Origin: Geobacillus thermocatenulatus | Lineage (GTDB): Bacteria; Bacillota; Bacilli; Bacillales; Anoxybacillaceae | Direction of reading: 5' to 3' | Assembly: GCF_002217655.1 (NCBI RefSeq) | Contig: NZ_NEWK01000002.1 | Location: 497,164-561,163, forward strand | Length of the DNA stretch: 64,000 nt | Shown: one piece after another, positions 1 to 8,874 of the stretch | Layout: each line of letters opens with the position of its first letter | How positions within the stretch are numbered: the first letter of the stretch is position 1 | Translations under genes and position numbers: made by a program | Notes under the pieces: generated by a model | Told to the model about the DNA's origin: nothing | What the model saw: the letters and a program-made list of their open reading frames with translations, nothing else | Database searches by the model: none

Positions 1-1254
1 GGCGATCAGCGCTTCGATCTCTGGCTTTTTCTCGCTCGTGACGTTGGCAATCACTAAGTTTTGGTTTGGCGTCAACCGGAAATCGCCGGTATGGACTTTG
101 GCGATTTCGCGCAGGCCGGTCATCAGCTTGTAATCGTCGTAGTCTTTGACGCGGCCGCCTTCGACAAAGAGCGTGAAATGCCACGTCCCATTGACGCCTT
201 CGACCCAGCCGTAGCGGTCGCCGCTATGCTCGAAATGGTACGGGCGCGCTTCGCCGAGCTTCCAGCCGAGGCGGCGCTCAATTTCTTCTTTCACCGCTTC
301 CAGCCCAAGCCGATCGATCGTGTATTTGAAGCGGGCGTGTTTGCGCGATGAGCGGTTGCCGTAGTCGCGCTGAACGGTCATAATTTTCTCCGCCACTTCC
401 ACGACTTGATCCGGCCGGCAGAAGCCGATCACTTTCGCCAGTTGCGGATACGTCGTTTTGTCCCCATGGGTCATCCCCATGCCGCCGCCGATGGCGACAT
501 TAAACCCGGCGAGCTTGCCGTCTTCGACAATGGCGATGAACCCGATGTCTTGCGAGAACACATCGACGTCGTTCGACGGCGGAACGGCAATGCCGATTTT
601 AAACTTCCGCGGCAAATACGTCGGACCGTAAATCGGCTCTTCTTCTCCGTCGACTTGCGGTGTGCCGGCGACTTTTTCACCATCAAGCCAAATTTCATAA
701 TACGCCCGCGTCCGCGGCAACAAATGATCGCTGATCAGCTTCGCCCATTCGTACACTTCCGCGTGCACTTCCGATTGGTACGGGTTCGGGTTGCACATGA
801 CGTTTCGGTTGACGTCGCCGCAGGCCGCAAGCGTCGTCATGAGCGCATTGTGAATGGCTTGCATCGTTTTTTTCACGTTCCATTTTAAGACGCCGTGCAA
901 TTGGAACGCTTGACGCGTCGTCAGCTTCAGCGTGCCGTTGGCGTATTTGCGGGCGAGCTCATCCATGACGAGCCACTGCTCCGGCGTCGCCACCCCGCCC
1001 GGCGTGCGGACGCGGATCATAAACTGATACGCCGGCTCAAGCTTTTGTTTTTGCCGCTCGGTGCGCACGTCGCGGTCGTCTTGCAAGTAGCTGCCGTGGA
1101 ACTTCATCAGCCGGTTGTCATCCTCCGGAATTCCCGCGCTGAGCGGGTCTTCCATCGTTTCGGCGAGCGTGCCGCGCAAGTAACGGCTTTCCTGCTTGAT
1201 GCGCTCGACATCGCTTGGCGGTCCGTCCGGCGCTTTTAACTCGACTTTCGCCAT
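1..1254 (-). CDS. cysI: Sulfite reductase hemoprotein beta subunit, 3' end outside window
   Basis: This gene encodes the siroheme/Fe4S4 subunit that reduces sulfite to sulfide with electrons from CysJ in cytoplasmic sulfate assimilation. The frame is open from the ATG at 1254 to the window edge, giving about 418 residues of a family usually near 570. The siroheme and cluster cysteines would lie in the missing C-terminal part. Visible family signatures are [23 protein letters not shown] and the [10 protein letters not shown] stretch. The start is supported by AAGGAG upstream. It lies 25 bp downstream of cysJ and is clearly co-transcribed with it. The assignment is secure; only the missing end is unknown. 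Confidence 0.95.
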   Translation of the reverse strand, partial: MAKVELKAPDGPPSDVERIKQESRYLRGTLAETMEDPLSAGIPEDDNRLMKFHGSYLQDDRDVRTERQKQKLEPAYQFMIRVRTPGGVATPEQWLVMDELARKYANGTLKLTTRQAFQLHGVLKWNVKKTMQAIHNALMTTLAACGDVNRNVMCNPNPYQSEVHAEVYEWAKLISDHLLPRTRAYYEIWLDGEKVAGTPQVDGEEEPIYGPTYLPRKFKIGIAVPPSNDVDVFSQDIGFIAIVEDGKLAGFNVAIGGGMGMTHGDKTTYPQLAKVIGFCRPDQVVEVAEKIMTVQRDYGNRSSRKHARFKYTIDRLGLEAVKEEIERRLGWKLGEARPYHFEHSGDRYGWVEGVNGTWHFTLFVEGGRVKDYDDYKLMTGLREIAKVHTGDFRLTPNQNLVIANVTSEKKPEIEALIA

Positions 1255-1279
1255 TTCCGATTCCACTCCTTCTTTGAGA

Positions 1280-3097
1280 TTAATAGACGTCGCGTTGGTA
1301 TCGTTTTTGCTTTTGCATCTCCGTGACATATGCTTCCGCCTGTTCACGGCTCATTCCGCCTTCTTTTTCGATAATCTCAATCAACGTTTGGTGAACGTCG
1401 CGCGCCATGTTTTGTTTGTCGCCGCATACGTAGACGACGGCGCCATCCTCGAGCCAGCCGAACAGCTCTTTGCTTCGCTCGAGCATCCGGTGTTGGACGT
1501 ATATTTTTCGTTCTGTATCGCGCGAGAAGGCGACATCCATTTTGGTCAGCACACCACTTTTCAGCCAGGCGAGCCATTCCGTTTGATACAGGAAGTCGGT
1601 CATAAAATGTTGGTCGCCGAAAAAGAGCCACGATTTTCCGTTGGCTCCTGTCGCCTCGCGCTCTTGCATAAAAGCGCGGAACGGCGCAACCCCAGTGCCT
1701 GGACCGATCATAATGATTGGCGTCGATGGGTCTTTTGGCAGCTTAAAATTCGGGTTCGGCTGCACAAAGACCGGCAACGTATCGCCGATTTGGACGCGTT
1801 CGGCGCAGAACGTCGAGCACACCCCTTTGCGCAGGCGGCCGTGCGACTCATAACGGACCGCGCCGATCGTCAAGTGTACTTCATCTGGATAGGCCGCTAA
1901 GCTACTCGCGATTGAATACAGGCGCGGCGGCATTTTCCGCAAAATCGAGATGACTTGTTGCGGCGCCGCGTCCCATGGGCCGAAGTCGCGGAACGCATCC
2001 AATAAGTCGCGGCCTTTGGCGTATTCTTTCAGCTTCGCCTCATTGCCTGGGGCAACAAGCGCTTGAAGCTCGCTGTTTTTCGACAGCGGCGCAAGCTTTT
2101 GCAACAGCGCTTTGGTCAACACAGTGATTTCAAAATGGGACGTGAGCGCTTCTTTGAGCGACCGCACTTCCCCATCTTTGTCAATTGTCACCGTTTCTTC
2201 CGGATTCCATTTCATTTCTTGAATGATGAGATCGACAAGCTCCGGATCGTTTTTCGGGAAGATGCCAAGCGCATCACCCGGCTCATACTTCAACCCAGAC
2301 CCCTCGAGCGACAATTCGAGATGGCGCGTTTCTTTGTTCGATCCGCGGCCGTTTAAGTTGATGTTTTCCAGCACCTCAGCCGGGAACGGATTTTTCCGCG
2401 AATAGACGACCGCCGGCTCGGCTTTCGGCACGGCCGCAGCGGCCGACAACACTGGCGCCGCCTCGGCATTGGCACCTTTGCTCAGCTCGGCAAGCACGCC
2501 GTCAAGCCATTTCGCCGCCGCTTCCTCGTAGTCGACGTCACAGTCGACGCGCGGATAAAACCGCTCTCCCCCGAGCTCCTCGAGCCGCTTGTCAAAATCT
2601 TTCCCCGTCTGGCAAAAATGTTCATACGACGTATCGCCGAGCGCCAAGACAGAAAAGCGCAAATGATTCAGCTTCGGCGCCCGTTTGCTGTGGAGAAATT
2701 CGTAAAACGACACCGCATTATCCGGCGGATCGCCTTCTCCGTGTGTGCTCACCACGATGAGCAGCGTCTCGACTTTCTTCAATTCATTCGGCTTAAAGTC
2801 AAGCATGGACGACACTTTCGCCTCAAAGCCGCGCTCCTTAAGCGCCTTGCCTGCTTTTTCGGCCAGTTTTTGCGCATTGCCGGTTTGCGAACCGTACAGA
2901 ACGGTCACTTCTTTCGAAATCGGCTTGCCGACAAACGGCGTCGGCGCCTCGGCATCGAGAACGCTCACTGCGGTCTCGGCCGCGGCCAAATACCCGCTCA
3001 GCCAAAGCTTTTGCGACGGCGTCAACGTCGGCAACAAACGATTCAAGAGCTCAATCTGCTCCTGGGTAAACGGACTGTTGGTTACTTGCAGCTGCAA
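1280..3097 (-). CDS. cysJ: Sulfite reductase flavoprotein alpha subunit
   Basis: CysJ passes electrons from NADPH through FAD and FMN to CysI. The order of domains is an N-terminal FMN flavodoxin domain ([11 protein letters not shown]), a connecting/FAD domain (PRLYSIASS) and an NADPH-binding domain ([20 protein letters not shown]) ending in RYQRDVY. The open frame reaches a GTG at 3112, but I prefer the TTG at 3097. It has AGGTGG at a proper distance, gives the N-terminus [10 protein letters not shown] known in Bacillus CysJ, and yields the usual 605 residues. It is the first gene of cysJI, with the LysR gene divergent from it. Confidence 0.95.
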   Translation of the reverse strand: MQLQVTNSPFTQEQIELLNRLLPTLTPSQKLWLSGYLAAAETAVSVLDAEAPTPFVGKPISKEVTVLYGSQTGNAQKLAEKAGKALKERGFEAKVSSMLDFKPNELKKVETLLIVVSTHGEGDPPDNAVSFYEFLHSKRAPKLNHLRFSVLALGDTSYEHFCQTGKDFDKRLEELGGERFYPRVDCDVDYEEAAAKWLDGVLAELSKGANAEAAPVLSAAAAVPKAEPAVVYSRKNPFPAEVLENINLNGRGSNKETRHLELSLEGSGLKYEPGDALGIFPKNDPELVDLIIQEMKWNPEETVTIDKDGEVRSLKEALTSHFEITVLTKALLQKLAPLSKNSELQALVAPGNEAKLKEYAKGRDLLDAFRDFGPWDAAPQQVISILRKMPPRLYSIASSLAAYPDEVHLTIGAVRYESHGRLRKGVCSTFCAERVQIGDTLPVFVQPNPNFKLPKDPSTPIIMIGPGTGVAPFRAFMQEREATGANGKSWLFFGDQHFMTDFLYQTEWLAWLKSGVLTKMDVAFSRDTERKIYVQHRMLERSKELFGWLEDGAVVYVCGDKQNMARDVHQTLIEIIEKEGGMSREQAEAYVTEMQKQKRYQRDVY

Positions 3098-3337
3098 CGG
3101 TGTCCACCTCACAATATAAAATAAAATGGAACGATTGACGTCGTTTCGGTCTCAACGACAGAACGAGCGCCAAATTCCATTATTCCTATAAGCCAAGTAT
3201 ACTTTATCCAGGATATCATATTTACACTTTACCGCAAAACAAAACATTAGTAAAATAAATATAAATTATCAAAACTATTAACATCACTAATAATGATCCG
3301 CAACAAAACAGTCAGGCTGCATGCGAGGGGTTGGCCA
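3098..3337. promoter_or_regulatory. cysJ/cysL divergent regulatory region
   Basis: About 240 bp separate the divergent starts. The stretch around 3180-3290 is strongly AT-rich and should hold both promoters. The divergent layout with a LysR-type gene suggests that the regulator binds here and activates cysJI, as CysL does in Bacillus subtilis. I do not assign exact -35/-10 boxes or operator coordinates, because several T-N11-A motifs are possible in such AT-rich DNA. Confidence 0.6.
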
Positions 3338-4225
3338 ATGTATTACGACGAGTTGAAGACGTTCATTACGTTAGCAGAAGTGAAAAATTTCACCAAAACA
3401 GCGGAAATTCTCCATTTATCCCAGCCAAGTGTCAGCTTGCACATTAAAAATTTAGAGAAGGAGTTCCAGACGAAACTGTTCATCCGCTCCCCGAAGCGGC
3501 TGCGCATGACGCCGACGGGAGAGCTGTTGTACGATCGCGCCAAGCAAATGATGGCGCTCTATGAACAAACGAAGCAAGACATTTTGGAACACCATCATTC
3601 GGTGAAAGGCAAATTGACCATCGGCGCCAGCTTTACGATTGGGGAGTATATTTTGCCGCCGCTTTTGCCCGATTTCCAAAAGCGCTATCCAGAATTGGAG
3701 CTTGAGGTGATGATCGGCAACACAAAAGAAATTGTCGAACTCGTCAAATCGTATCAAGTCGACATCGGCTTGATCGAAGGGCAAACGAACGAAAAAGAAC
3801 TGTCCGTTCATCCATTTATGCAAGATGAGCTCGTCATCGTCGCCTCCAACCGCCACGCACTGGCGCAAAAAGGCGAAGTCACGATCGGCGAGCTGCAAAA
3901 CGAGGCGTGGGTGGCGCGCGAAGTCGGGTCGGGAACAAGGGAATATTTCAACCATTTCATCCGCTCGAACGGGCTGAAAATCCAATCGCTCATGATCATC
4001 AGCAGCAACCAAGGCATTAAAGAAACGCTGATCAACGGCAACGCTTTGTCCTTGCTGTCGCGCAGCGTCGTCGCCCGCGACATCGAGCACGGCCACCTGT
4101 CCATCGTTCACCTGAACCATCCACCGTTTTACCGAATGTTTTCCTATATTTGCGCACCGATTATGGAAAACAAGCAAAATGTACGTATCTTCCTTGAAAC
4201 GTTGCAACACAATTGGAGATCTTAA
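3338..4225 (+). CDS. cysL: LysR-type activator of sulfite reductase, CysL-like
   Basis: This is a 295-residue LysR regulator. The N-terminal winged helix-turn-helix (residues about 3-62, containing NFTKTAEILHLSQPSVS) is followed by a periplasmic-binding-like effector domain. I use the ATG at 3338, preceded by GAGGGG, rather than an upstream ATG at 3293. The divergent position to cysJI and the similarity to CysL (YwfK) suggest it activates cysJI. In B. subtilis cysL is not adjacent to cysJI, so the divergent arrangement is typical LysR layout rather than a copy of that map. The effector is not visible from sequence. Confidence 0.8.
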   Translation: MYYDELKTFITLAEVKNFTKTAEILHLSQPSVSLHIKNLEKEFQTKLFIRSPKRLRMTPTGELLYDRAKQMMALYEQTKQDILEHHHSVKGKLTIGASFTIGEYILPPLLPDFQKRYPELELEVMIGNTKEIVELVKSYQVDIGLIEGQTNEKELSVHPFMQDELVIVASNRHALAQKGEVTIGELQNEAWVAREVGSGTREYFNHFIRSNGLKIQSLMIISSNQGIKETLINGNALSLLSRSVVARDIEHGHLSIVHLNHPPFYRMFSYICAPIMENKQNVRIFLETLQHNWRS

Positions 4226-4256
4226 AAAACACGGGGAGAAGCTTGGCAGCCCTCCC

Positions 4257-5186
4257 CTATACTTCCATCTCCCCATGGCGAATATGCGGCATTTCGATTT
4301 GAATCGTCGCATGGCGAATGTGAAAGCGCGTCTCGATCAAATCAATCGCCCGCTGCAAAACCGCCTGGCCATCGCAACCTTCCTCAATGAGCAAATGGCA
4401 GCTTAACGAATCAAGCCCCGAGGTGATCGTCCAAATATGCAAATCGTGCACATCGATCACGCCCTCAATGCCGGAGAGCGCCGCTTTTACTTCCCCATGG
4501 TCAACCGCCGCCGGAGTTCCTTCCATTAAAATATGCACCGTCTGCTTCACGACGGCCAACGCTCCTTTTAAAATCAGCACCGACACCGCAATGGAAATGA
4601 GCGGATCAGCCGCGTACCAATCGAACAGCCAAATGACAAGCCCCGCCGCCATCGCCCCGACCGAGCCTAACGCATCGCCAAGCACATGAAGATAGGCGCT
4701 GCGGACATTGACGTTCTCTTTGACATCGCCTTTGCGCATCAACACCCAAGCGCTTCCCAAATTAGCCAGCAATCCTATGACAGCAATGACCATCATCGGC
4801 CCGCTCGCCACAGCAGCGGGATTCACCAATCGCCCAACGGCTTCCCAAATAATCCAAGCGGCAATCCCGACCAACGTAACTCCATTGACCAGCGCTGCTA
4901 AAATCTCAAAACGATAAAACCCATACGTCCTCTTCGGCGACGCAGGCCTCGCCGCAAACCACACCGCCAACAGGCTTAACAAAAGCGAAGCAGCATCGCT
5001 CAGCATATGCCCTGAATCGGAAAGAAGAGCAAGGCTGTTCGTCACAAGCCCGCCGACAAACTCCAGAACCATAATCCCGACGGTAATGACAAGAGCGGCC
5101 GCCAGCCCTTTTTGGCTTCCCTCTCTGCCCAAGCCATGATGATGCCCGTGATGGTGGCCGCAATGGCCGTGTTCATGATGATGCAT
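4257..5186 (-). CDS. Cation diffusion facilitator, CzcD/ZitB-like metal exporter
   Basis: This 309-residue protein is predicted to export Zn2+ or related ions in exchange for protons. The N-terminus is His-rich (HHHEHGHCGHHHGHHHG) and probably binds metal. It is followed by six membrane segments with the CDF metal-site motifs SLALLSDSGHMLSD in TM2 and HVLGDALGS in TM5, and then a cytoplasmic domain with DLHIWTI and HLLIEEG. The start at 5186 follows GGGGGAG; the longer frame upstream lacks support. It lies 16 bp after an ArsR regulator, which is a common metal-efflux operon layout. Confidence 0.9.
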   Translation of the reverse strand: MHHHEHGHCGHHHGHHHGLGREGSQKGLAAALVITVGIMVLEFVGGLVTNSLALLSDSGHMLSDAASLLLSLLAVWFAARPASPKRTYGFYRFEILAALVNGVTLVGIAAWIIWEAVGRLVNPAAVASGPMMVIAVIGLLANLGSAWVLMRKGDVKENVNVRSAYLHVLGDALGSVGAMAAGLVIWLFDWYAADPLISIAVSVLILKGALAVVKQTVHILMEGTPAAVDHGEVKAALSGIEGVIDVHDLHIWTITSGLDSLSCHLLIEEGCDGQAVLQRAIDLIETRFHIRHATIQIEMPHIRHGEMEV

Positions 5187-5202
5187 CGTTCTTCTCCCCC
5201 TT

Positions 5203-5514
5203 TTATGGATGTTGAGCGTGATCAATCGCCTGCCTCAGCAGCGAAATGACATGATCGTCATCGCAAGAATACACCAGTGATTTCCCTTCACGGCGATATT
5301 TGACAAGCCGCAGCGCCCGAAGCAGCGCCAGTTGATGGGAAACGGCCGACTGCGACATGCCGAGCACTTCCGCAATATGGCCGACATGGCATTCTTCCTG
5401 CGACAACAAATACAACATCTTCATCCGCGTCGGATCCGCCAACGCTTTAAAGATTTTCGACACTTCCTCCACGACGCTTTCATCTAAAAACAAATGATCT
5501 TCTGCCTTCATCAT
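5203..5514 (-). CDS. ArsR-family metal-sensing repressor, CzrA/SmtB-like
   Basis: This 103-residue winged-helix repressor has an ArsR core (LADPTRMKMLYLL), the recognition helix SQSAVSHQLALLRALRLV and a C-terminal helix rich in Asp/His (CDDDHVISLLRQAIDHAQH). That helix resembles the alpha5 Zn site of CzrA/SmtB proteins. Two adjacent ATGs (5514 and 5511) follow GAGGG, so either may be used. It precedes the CDF exporter in the same transcript, and a palindromic operator lies just upstream. It therefore probably represses the operon and is released by Zn2+ or Co2+. Confidence 0.88.
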   Translation of the reverse strand: MMKAEDHLFLDESVVEEVSKIFKALADPTRMKMLYLLSQEECHVGHIAEVLGMSQSAVSHQLALLRALRLVKYRREGKSLVYSCDDDHVISLLRQAIDHAQHP

Positions 5515-5533
5515 CGTTCCCTCTCATTTTAAC

Positions 5534-5553
5534 ATATGAGCATTTGTTCATAC
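5534..5553. promoter_or_regulatory. ArsR/CzrA-type operator
   Basis: The imperfect palindrome ATATGAGCATTTGTTCATAC matches the ATATGAACA-N2-TGTTCATAT pattern typical of ArsR/SmtB/CzrA operators. It lies about 20 bp upstream of the repressor start, where binding would cover the promoter. This supports autoregulation of the repressor-exporter operon. Confidence 0.7.
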
Positions 5554-5637
5554 ATGTGAATCATAACCCTCTTTTTTTCCTCTGTCAATCCTCTTTCAAG
5601 CTGCCTAGCTCCATGAACATCCGTCATGCACGAGCAA

Positions 5638-5673
5638 AGAAAAAAGCAAAGGGCGGAGCACCCTCTGCTTTTG
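5638..5673 (-). terminator. Rho-independent terminator after the UPF0145 gene
   Basis: On the minus strand the stem AAAAGCAGAGGG pairs with CCCTTTGCTTTTTT across a short loop and ends in a T run. It lies directly downstream of the UPF0145 stop codon. Confidence 0.75.
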
Positions 5674-5676
5674 TTC

Positions 5677-6000
5677 TTACGATCTCACCCGCACCGCCGT
5701 CCCTGTCGCAATACACATCATCATGCCGTCGCGCAGCGTTTCAAAATCAAGATCCACCCCGATGACGGCGTTAGCGCCAAGATGTTTCGCCTTATTGACC
5801 ATCTCCTTGATCGCCATCTCCCGCCCTTCGGCCAGCTTGCTTTCATACGTTCCGCTCCGCCCGCCGATGATGTCGGTGATGCTGGCGAGAAAATCGCGGA
5901 CGACATTCGCGCCCAAAATGACCTCTCCCGCTACGATGCCCAAATACTCTTCAATTTCTTTTCCTTCAATGGTATTGGTGGTCGTGACAATCACCGCCAT
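5677..6000 (-). CDS. UPF0145 (YbjQ) family protein
   Basis: This small cytoplasmic protein of 107 residues belongs to the YbjQ/UPF0145 family, sometimes called heavy-metal-binding although its function is not established. Family signatures are [19 protein letters not shown] at the start, then [21 protein letters not shown] and [15 protein letters not shown] choose the ATG at 6000 because it gives the usual family length and follows AAGGGGG, although the spacing is short. A TATAAT at about 6042-6047 lies too close to the more upstream GTG for that to be the start. It is monocistronic, with its own terminator. Confidence 0.8.
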   Translation of the reverse strand: MAVIVTTTNTIEGKEIEEYLGIVAGEVILGANVVRDFLASITDIIGGRSGTYESKLAEGREMAIKEMVNKAKHLGANAVIGVDLDFETLRDGMMMCIATGTAVRVRS

Positions 6001-6058
6001 GTCCCCCTTATGGCTCATAATAGGTGGAAGCACCCCATTCCATTATACTACATTGCCT

Positions 6059-6526
6059 CTATGACGTCGCCGATGAATGGGTCCGCGGCGCCAATGCCGA
6101 ATGAGTGCCGTACAGCAACAACTGCGCGATGCCGACAAAATACTCCGATTCGCGAATGATGTGATCGAGCACCACCTTGGCGGTTGGGTTTTGGCTGACA
6201 GCTTTGCTGCGGGTTTTGATGTGCCGGCATAATTCAATGAACTGAAGGCTCTGCTGCAGACAGTAGGAGACGAAATGCAGCACTTGCTGCTGCAGTTGTT
6301 CCGGAACATAATGGCCGGCCCGAATGACCGATTCAATATAACGGACCGCGTGCTGATGCGTGGCCGAAAGCGCCTCCTCCCATTTTTTCAACGCTTCTAC
6401 ATATGGTGTTTCCAATCCAGACGCAAGTTCACGAATGACGACCGTATGTTCCTCTTCTTGATGCTTCCAAAATTCAATTTCATCCAAAATACGCAGCGGC
6501 ATGTGCGGGCCGTAGTAAAATTGCAC
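6059..6526 (-). CDS. DUF2935 family helical protein
   Basis: This 155-residue all-helical protein of unknown function is recognised by the DUF2935-like N-terminus (LRILDEIEFWKHQEEEHTVV) with its conserved E/H residues, which suggests a ferritin-like or metal-binding helical bundle. The GTG at 6526 follows GGAGGG at good spacing; the longer frame reaching 6706 has no support. Some DUF2935 proteins carry two copies of the domain and are about twice this length, so this is a single-domain version. The neighbours give no functional hint. Confidence 0.65.
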   Translation of the reverse strand: MQFYYGPHMPLRILDEIEFWKHQEEEHTVVIRELASGLETPYVEALKKWEEALSATHQHAVRYIESVIRAGHYVPEQLQQQVLHFVSYCLQQSLQFIELCRHIKTRSKAVSQNPTAKVVLDHIIRESEYFVGIAQLLLYGTHSALAPRTHSSATS

Positions 6527-6781
6527 GCTCTTCCCTCCTGTTTCCCCTCTTCTTTCAGTGTATGAGGAAACCGTGCGGATATGCACCATGATCGAAATGA
6601 TCACAGCCTTCGTCCTTGTTTCACCTTGAAGATCGGCATAATGACATGCATAGAAAACCGTTATCCAACCGATGGACACATCCTCATCGATCAAAAAAAC
6701 TTCCATGGCCGTAACGTTTTACGCAGCTTCATCGTTTTTATTAGCGTAAATGACCCGATCGGGAAAAAGGAGTTACGATGT

Positions 6782-6964
6782 ATGGTTCATGCGAATGAAG
6801 ACAGCCGCGTCAACTGGATCGAACAGTTATGCCTTTCCACTTGGAAGTCGGTCTACCGATTGATCTATTTTAAGGTCCAAAACCGTGAAGAAGCGGAAGA
6901 CATCACACAAGAAACGTGGTGGGATATGATCCTGCCCCATAATGTTCACAGAGATGAAAACTGA
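6782..6964 (+). pseudogene. ECF sigma factor, N-terminal fragment
   Basis: The 60-residue frame starting at 6782 (AAAGGAG upstream) carries the sigma-70 region 2 signature VYRLIYFKVQNREEAEDITQ followed by ETW, as in ECF sigma factors. A normal ECF factor has about 160-190 residues with region 4 downstream; here the frame leaves homology after ETW and stops at once. A terminator follows at 6985. It is probably a truncated remnant, and no anti-sigma partner is visible. Confidence 0.6.
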
Positions 6965-6984
6965 TCCCCACTACCTGCGTCATG

Positions 6985-7021
6985 AAAAAGGAGAACGGCC
7001 ATCCCCCTGTTCTCCTTTTTC
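6985..7021 (+). terminator. Rho-independent terminator
   Basis: AAAAAGGAGAAC pairs with GTTCTCCTTTTT across a 13-base loop and is followed by more T-rich DNA. The stem is A/T-bordered and may work in both directions. It follows the sigma factor fragment. Confidence 0.8.
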
Positions 7022-7166
7022 TTCGTTATTCCCATAGAGTAGTGAAATCCTCGTCAATGGCACGGTCATTGCAACTGATGCCAGATGGATGGCTATTAAC
7101 GTCTAAAATCGGAAAAACCATCCCAACAGGCTTCGTTCCCCGTCGAGACCGGCTTTTTTCCTTTTG

Positions 7167-7424
7167 TCAGCCGCGAACCATTTGGTACACATGCATCACC
7201 AAGGCGACCACCGCCGCCACTCCAACAAACGACACCAAATACAAAATCGGCGACCCCGTCTGGCCAAACACCACTTCATTTTGCAGCATGGCCGCTTTCT
7301 CCCAAGCATTCTCCACATCAGGCTTGTAAAGCTTTGTTTTCCAATACCCTATGCCGATGGTTGATGCCAAATACACCACATGAACGATGATCGAAATGAT
7401 GAAAGCGTGCATAACGGTTTTCAT
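7167..7424 (-). CDS. Small two-TM membrane protein, unknown
   Basis: This 85-residue protein has two hydrophobic segments, one near the N-terminus (IISIIVHVVYLASTIGIGYW) and one near the C-terminus (ILYLVSFVGVAAVVALVMHV), with a hydrophilic loop between them. I chose the ATG at 7424 because AGAAGGGG lies six bases upstream; the longer frame to 7565 would add a hydrophilic tail with no ribosome site. I do not recognise a family. It is expected in the cytoplasmic membrane and stands alone between two unrelated plus-strand genes. Confidence 0.6.
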   Translation of the reverse strand: MKTVMHAFIISIIVHVVYLASTIGIGYWKTKLYKPDVENAWEKAAMLQNEVVFGQTGSPILYLVSFVGVAAVVALVMHVYQMVRG

Positions 7425-7710
7425 GAACATCCCCTTCTCACCTGTCGGAAATATGGACGGTCCTCCATTGGAGGCGTCGGCGCAAATGTCCATCCATTGC
7501 ATCCGCATTCCGATACGATCTTCTATCATTTTATCATACAAGTTGCGAAAAACCATCCCCTTCATATTTCCGAATCGTTCCTTTTGATCAAACGTTCAAT
7601 CCCCTAAAAGAGGGGATATTCACAGACGCTTGATTGAAGTAAGCTTAACTATAGCATCGCCTTTCTCCATCCCACTAAACACATGATGTGTATGGAATGC
7701 CAACAAAAAA

Positions 7711-7728
7711 TGAATGAACATTCATTCT
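7711..7728. promoter_or_regulatory. FadR-like operator overlapping the MBL gene promoter
   Basis: TGAATGAACATTCATTCT has 7-base inverted arms and differs at only two positions from the Bacillus FadR (YsiA) consensus TGAATGAMTANTCATTCA. It ends seven bases before a TATAAT at 7736-7741 and covers the -35 zone of the promoter of the gene at 7782. Binding here would block transcription. Confidence 0.5.
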
Positions 7729-7781
7729 GTTGTGGTATAATGGTAACAACATCCTCACACCAATAAGGAGGCCCGTTTGTC

Positions 7782-8621
7782 ATGCTGATCGAGAAAGTGA
7801 TCAAAAAACGGTTTGAAACGGAAACCGTGCAAAACGTGCGCATCGCCAAAGGAACGGCGATGTTTCAAGGCGTCCGCCTCACCGTCCGCTGCTTTGTCAT
7901 CGATGGAGTGCTGATTGACACCGGCGCCAAATCGATGGAACACGAATTCACCTCGTTTTTTCAACAACAAGACATCAATCAAGTCGTCATCACCCATTAC
8001 CACGAAGACCATACCGGCTGCGCGGCGTTTTTGCAGCGGAAAATGGGGCTGCCCATCTACATGAACGAACCGATGATCCATTATTGCCAGCAAAAGGCGG
8101 ACTATCCGCTATACCGAAAAGTGTTTTGGGGCAAGCGCGATCCATTCACCGCCAAGCCGATCGGCGCGACGTTTTCCTCGCGAAGCGCAACGTGGGACGT
8201 CATCCCGACGCCAGGCCATTCCATCGACCATGTGGCGTTTTTGAACCGCGAAACGGGACAGCTGTTCAGCGGCGACTTGTACTGCCAAGAAAAAACGAAA
8301 GTCATCTTGCGCGAGGAAAACATCCCGGCGATCATCGCCTCCTTGCAACACACGTTGACATACAATTTCAGCGACGTCTTCTGCGCCCATGCGGGCTATC
8401 TCCCGAACGGGCGCGAGGCCTTGCAGCGGAAGCTTGACTATTTGCTTGAACTGCAAGGGACGATCATCGATTTATACGAAAACGGAACACCGCCCAAACA
8501 AATCCAGGCCCTTTTGTTTCCGAAAAAATACCCGATCGTCTTCTTCTCGGGTGGAGAATGGGACTCGCTCCATATCATCCGGTCGATTATTCAGGAACAT
8601 GAGACGAAACAAGCGGGCTGA
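7782..8621 (+). CDS. Metallo-beta-lactamase-fold hydrolase
   Basis: This 279-residue cytoplasmic hydrolase has the binuclear metal signature THYHEDH at about residue 70, a further metal His in PTPGHSIDH and an Asp in LFSGDLY. It belongs to the glyoxalase-II/MBL branch, and the substrate cannot be read from sequence. The ATG at 7782 follows AAGGAGG. It has its own promoter with a FadR-like operator over the -35 region, which points to acyl-CoA-responsive control and perhaps a role in lipid or thioester metabolism. That role is inference from the site alone. Confidence 0.85.
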   Translation: MLIEKVIKKRFETETVQNVRIAKGTAMFQGVRLTVRCFVIDGVLIDTGAKSMEHEFTSFFQQQDINQVVITHYHEDHTGCAAFLQRKMGLPIYMNEPMIHYCQQKADYPLYRKVFWGKRDPFTAKPIGATFSSRSATWDVIPTPGHSIDHVAFLNRETGQLFSGDLYCQEKTKVILREENIPAIIASLQHTLTYNFSDVFCAHAGYLPNGREALQRKLDYLLELQGTIIDLYENGTPPKQIQALLFPKKYPIVFFSGGEWDSLHIIRSIIQEHETKQAG

Positions 8622-8874
8622 GACGGGGCTGCTCGAGATGGCCATGATATGGCGTCGTGGGGCAGCCTTGTTACACCCGGCGTTGCTGTTTTCTGTTCTG
8701 CCGCCGCCTCCCCCAACTCTCGTTATCCTCCATGTCGCCCTTTTCCCTTGCCATGAACAGTTGCATCTTTTGGTGCTAAACGGCCCATCAGCTGTTCAGG
8801 CAGGCAGCTGTAGTTCCCGATTGATGTTGTGTATGGTATGCTAATAGAGAAAAACGCTGAAAAGGTGTCAGGAA

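Noticed and set aside
8622-8874. GC-rich inverted repeat as a terminator after the MBL gene
   Set aside because: The arms (GGGGCTGC/GGCAGCC) are short, the loop is long and no T run follows.
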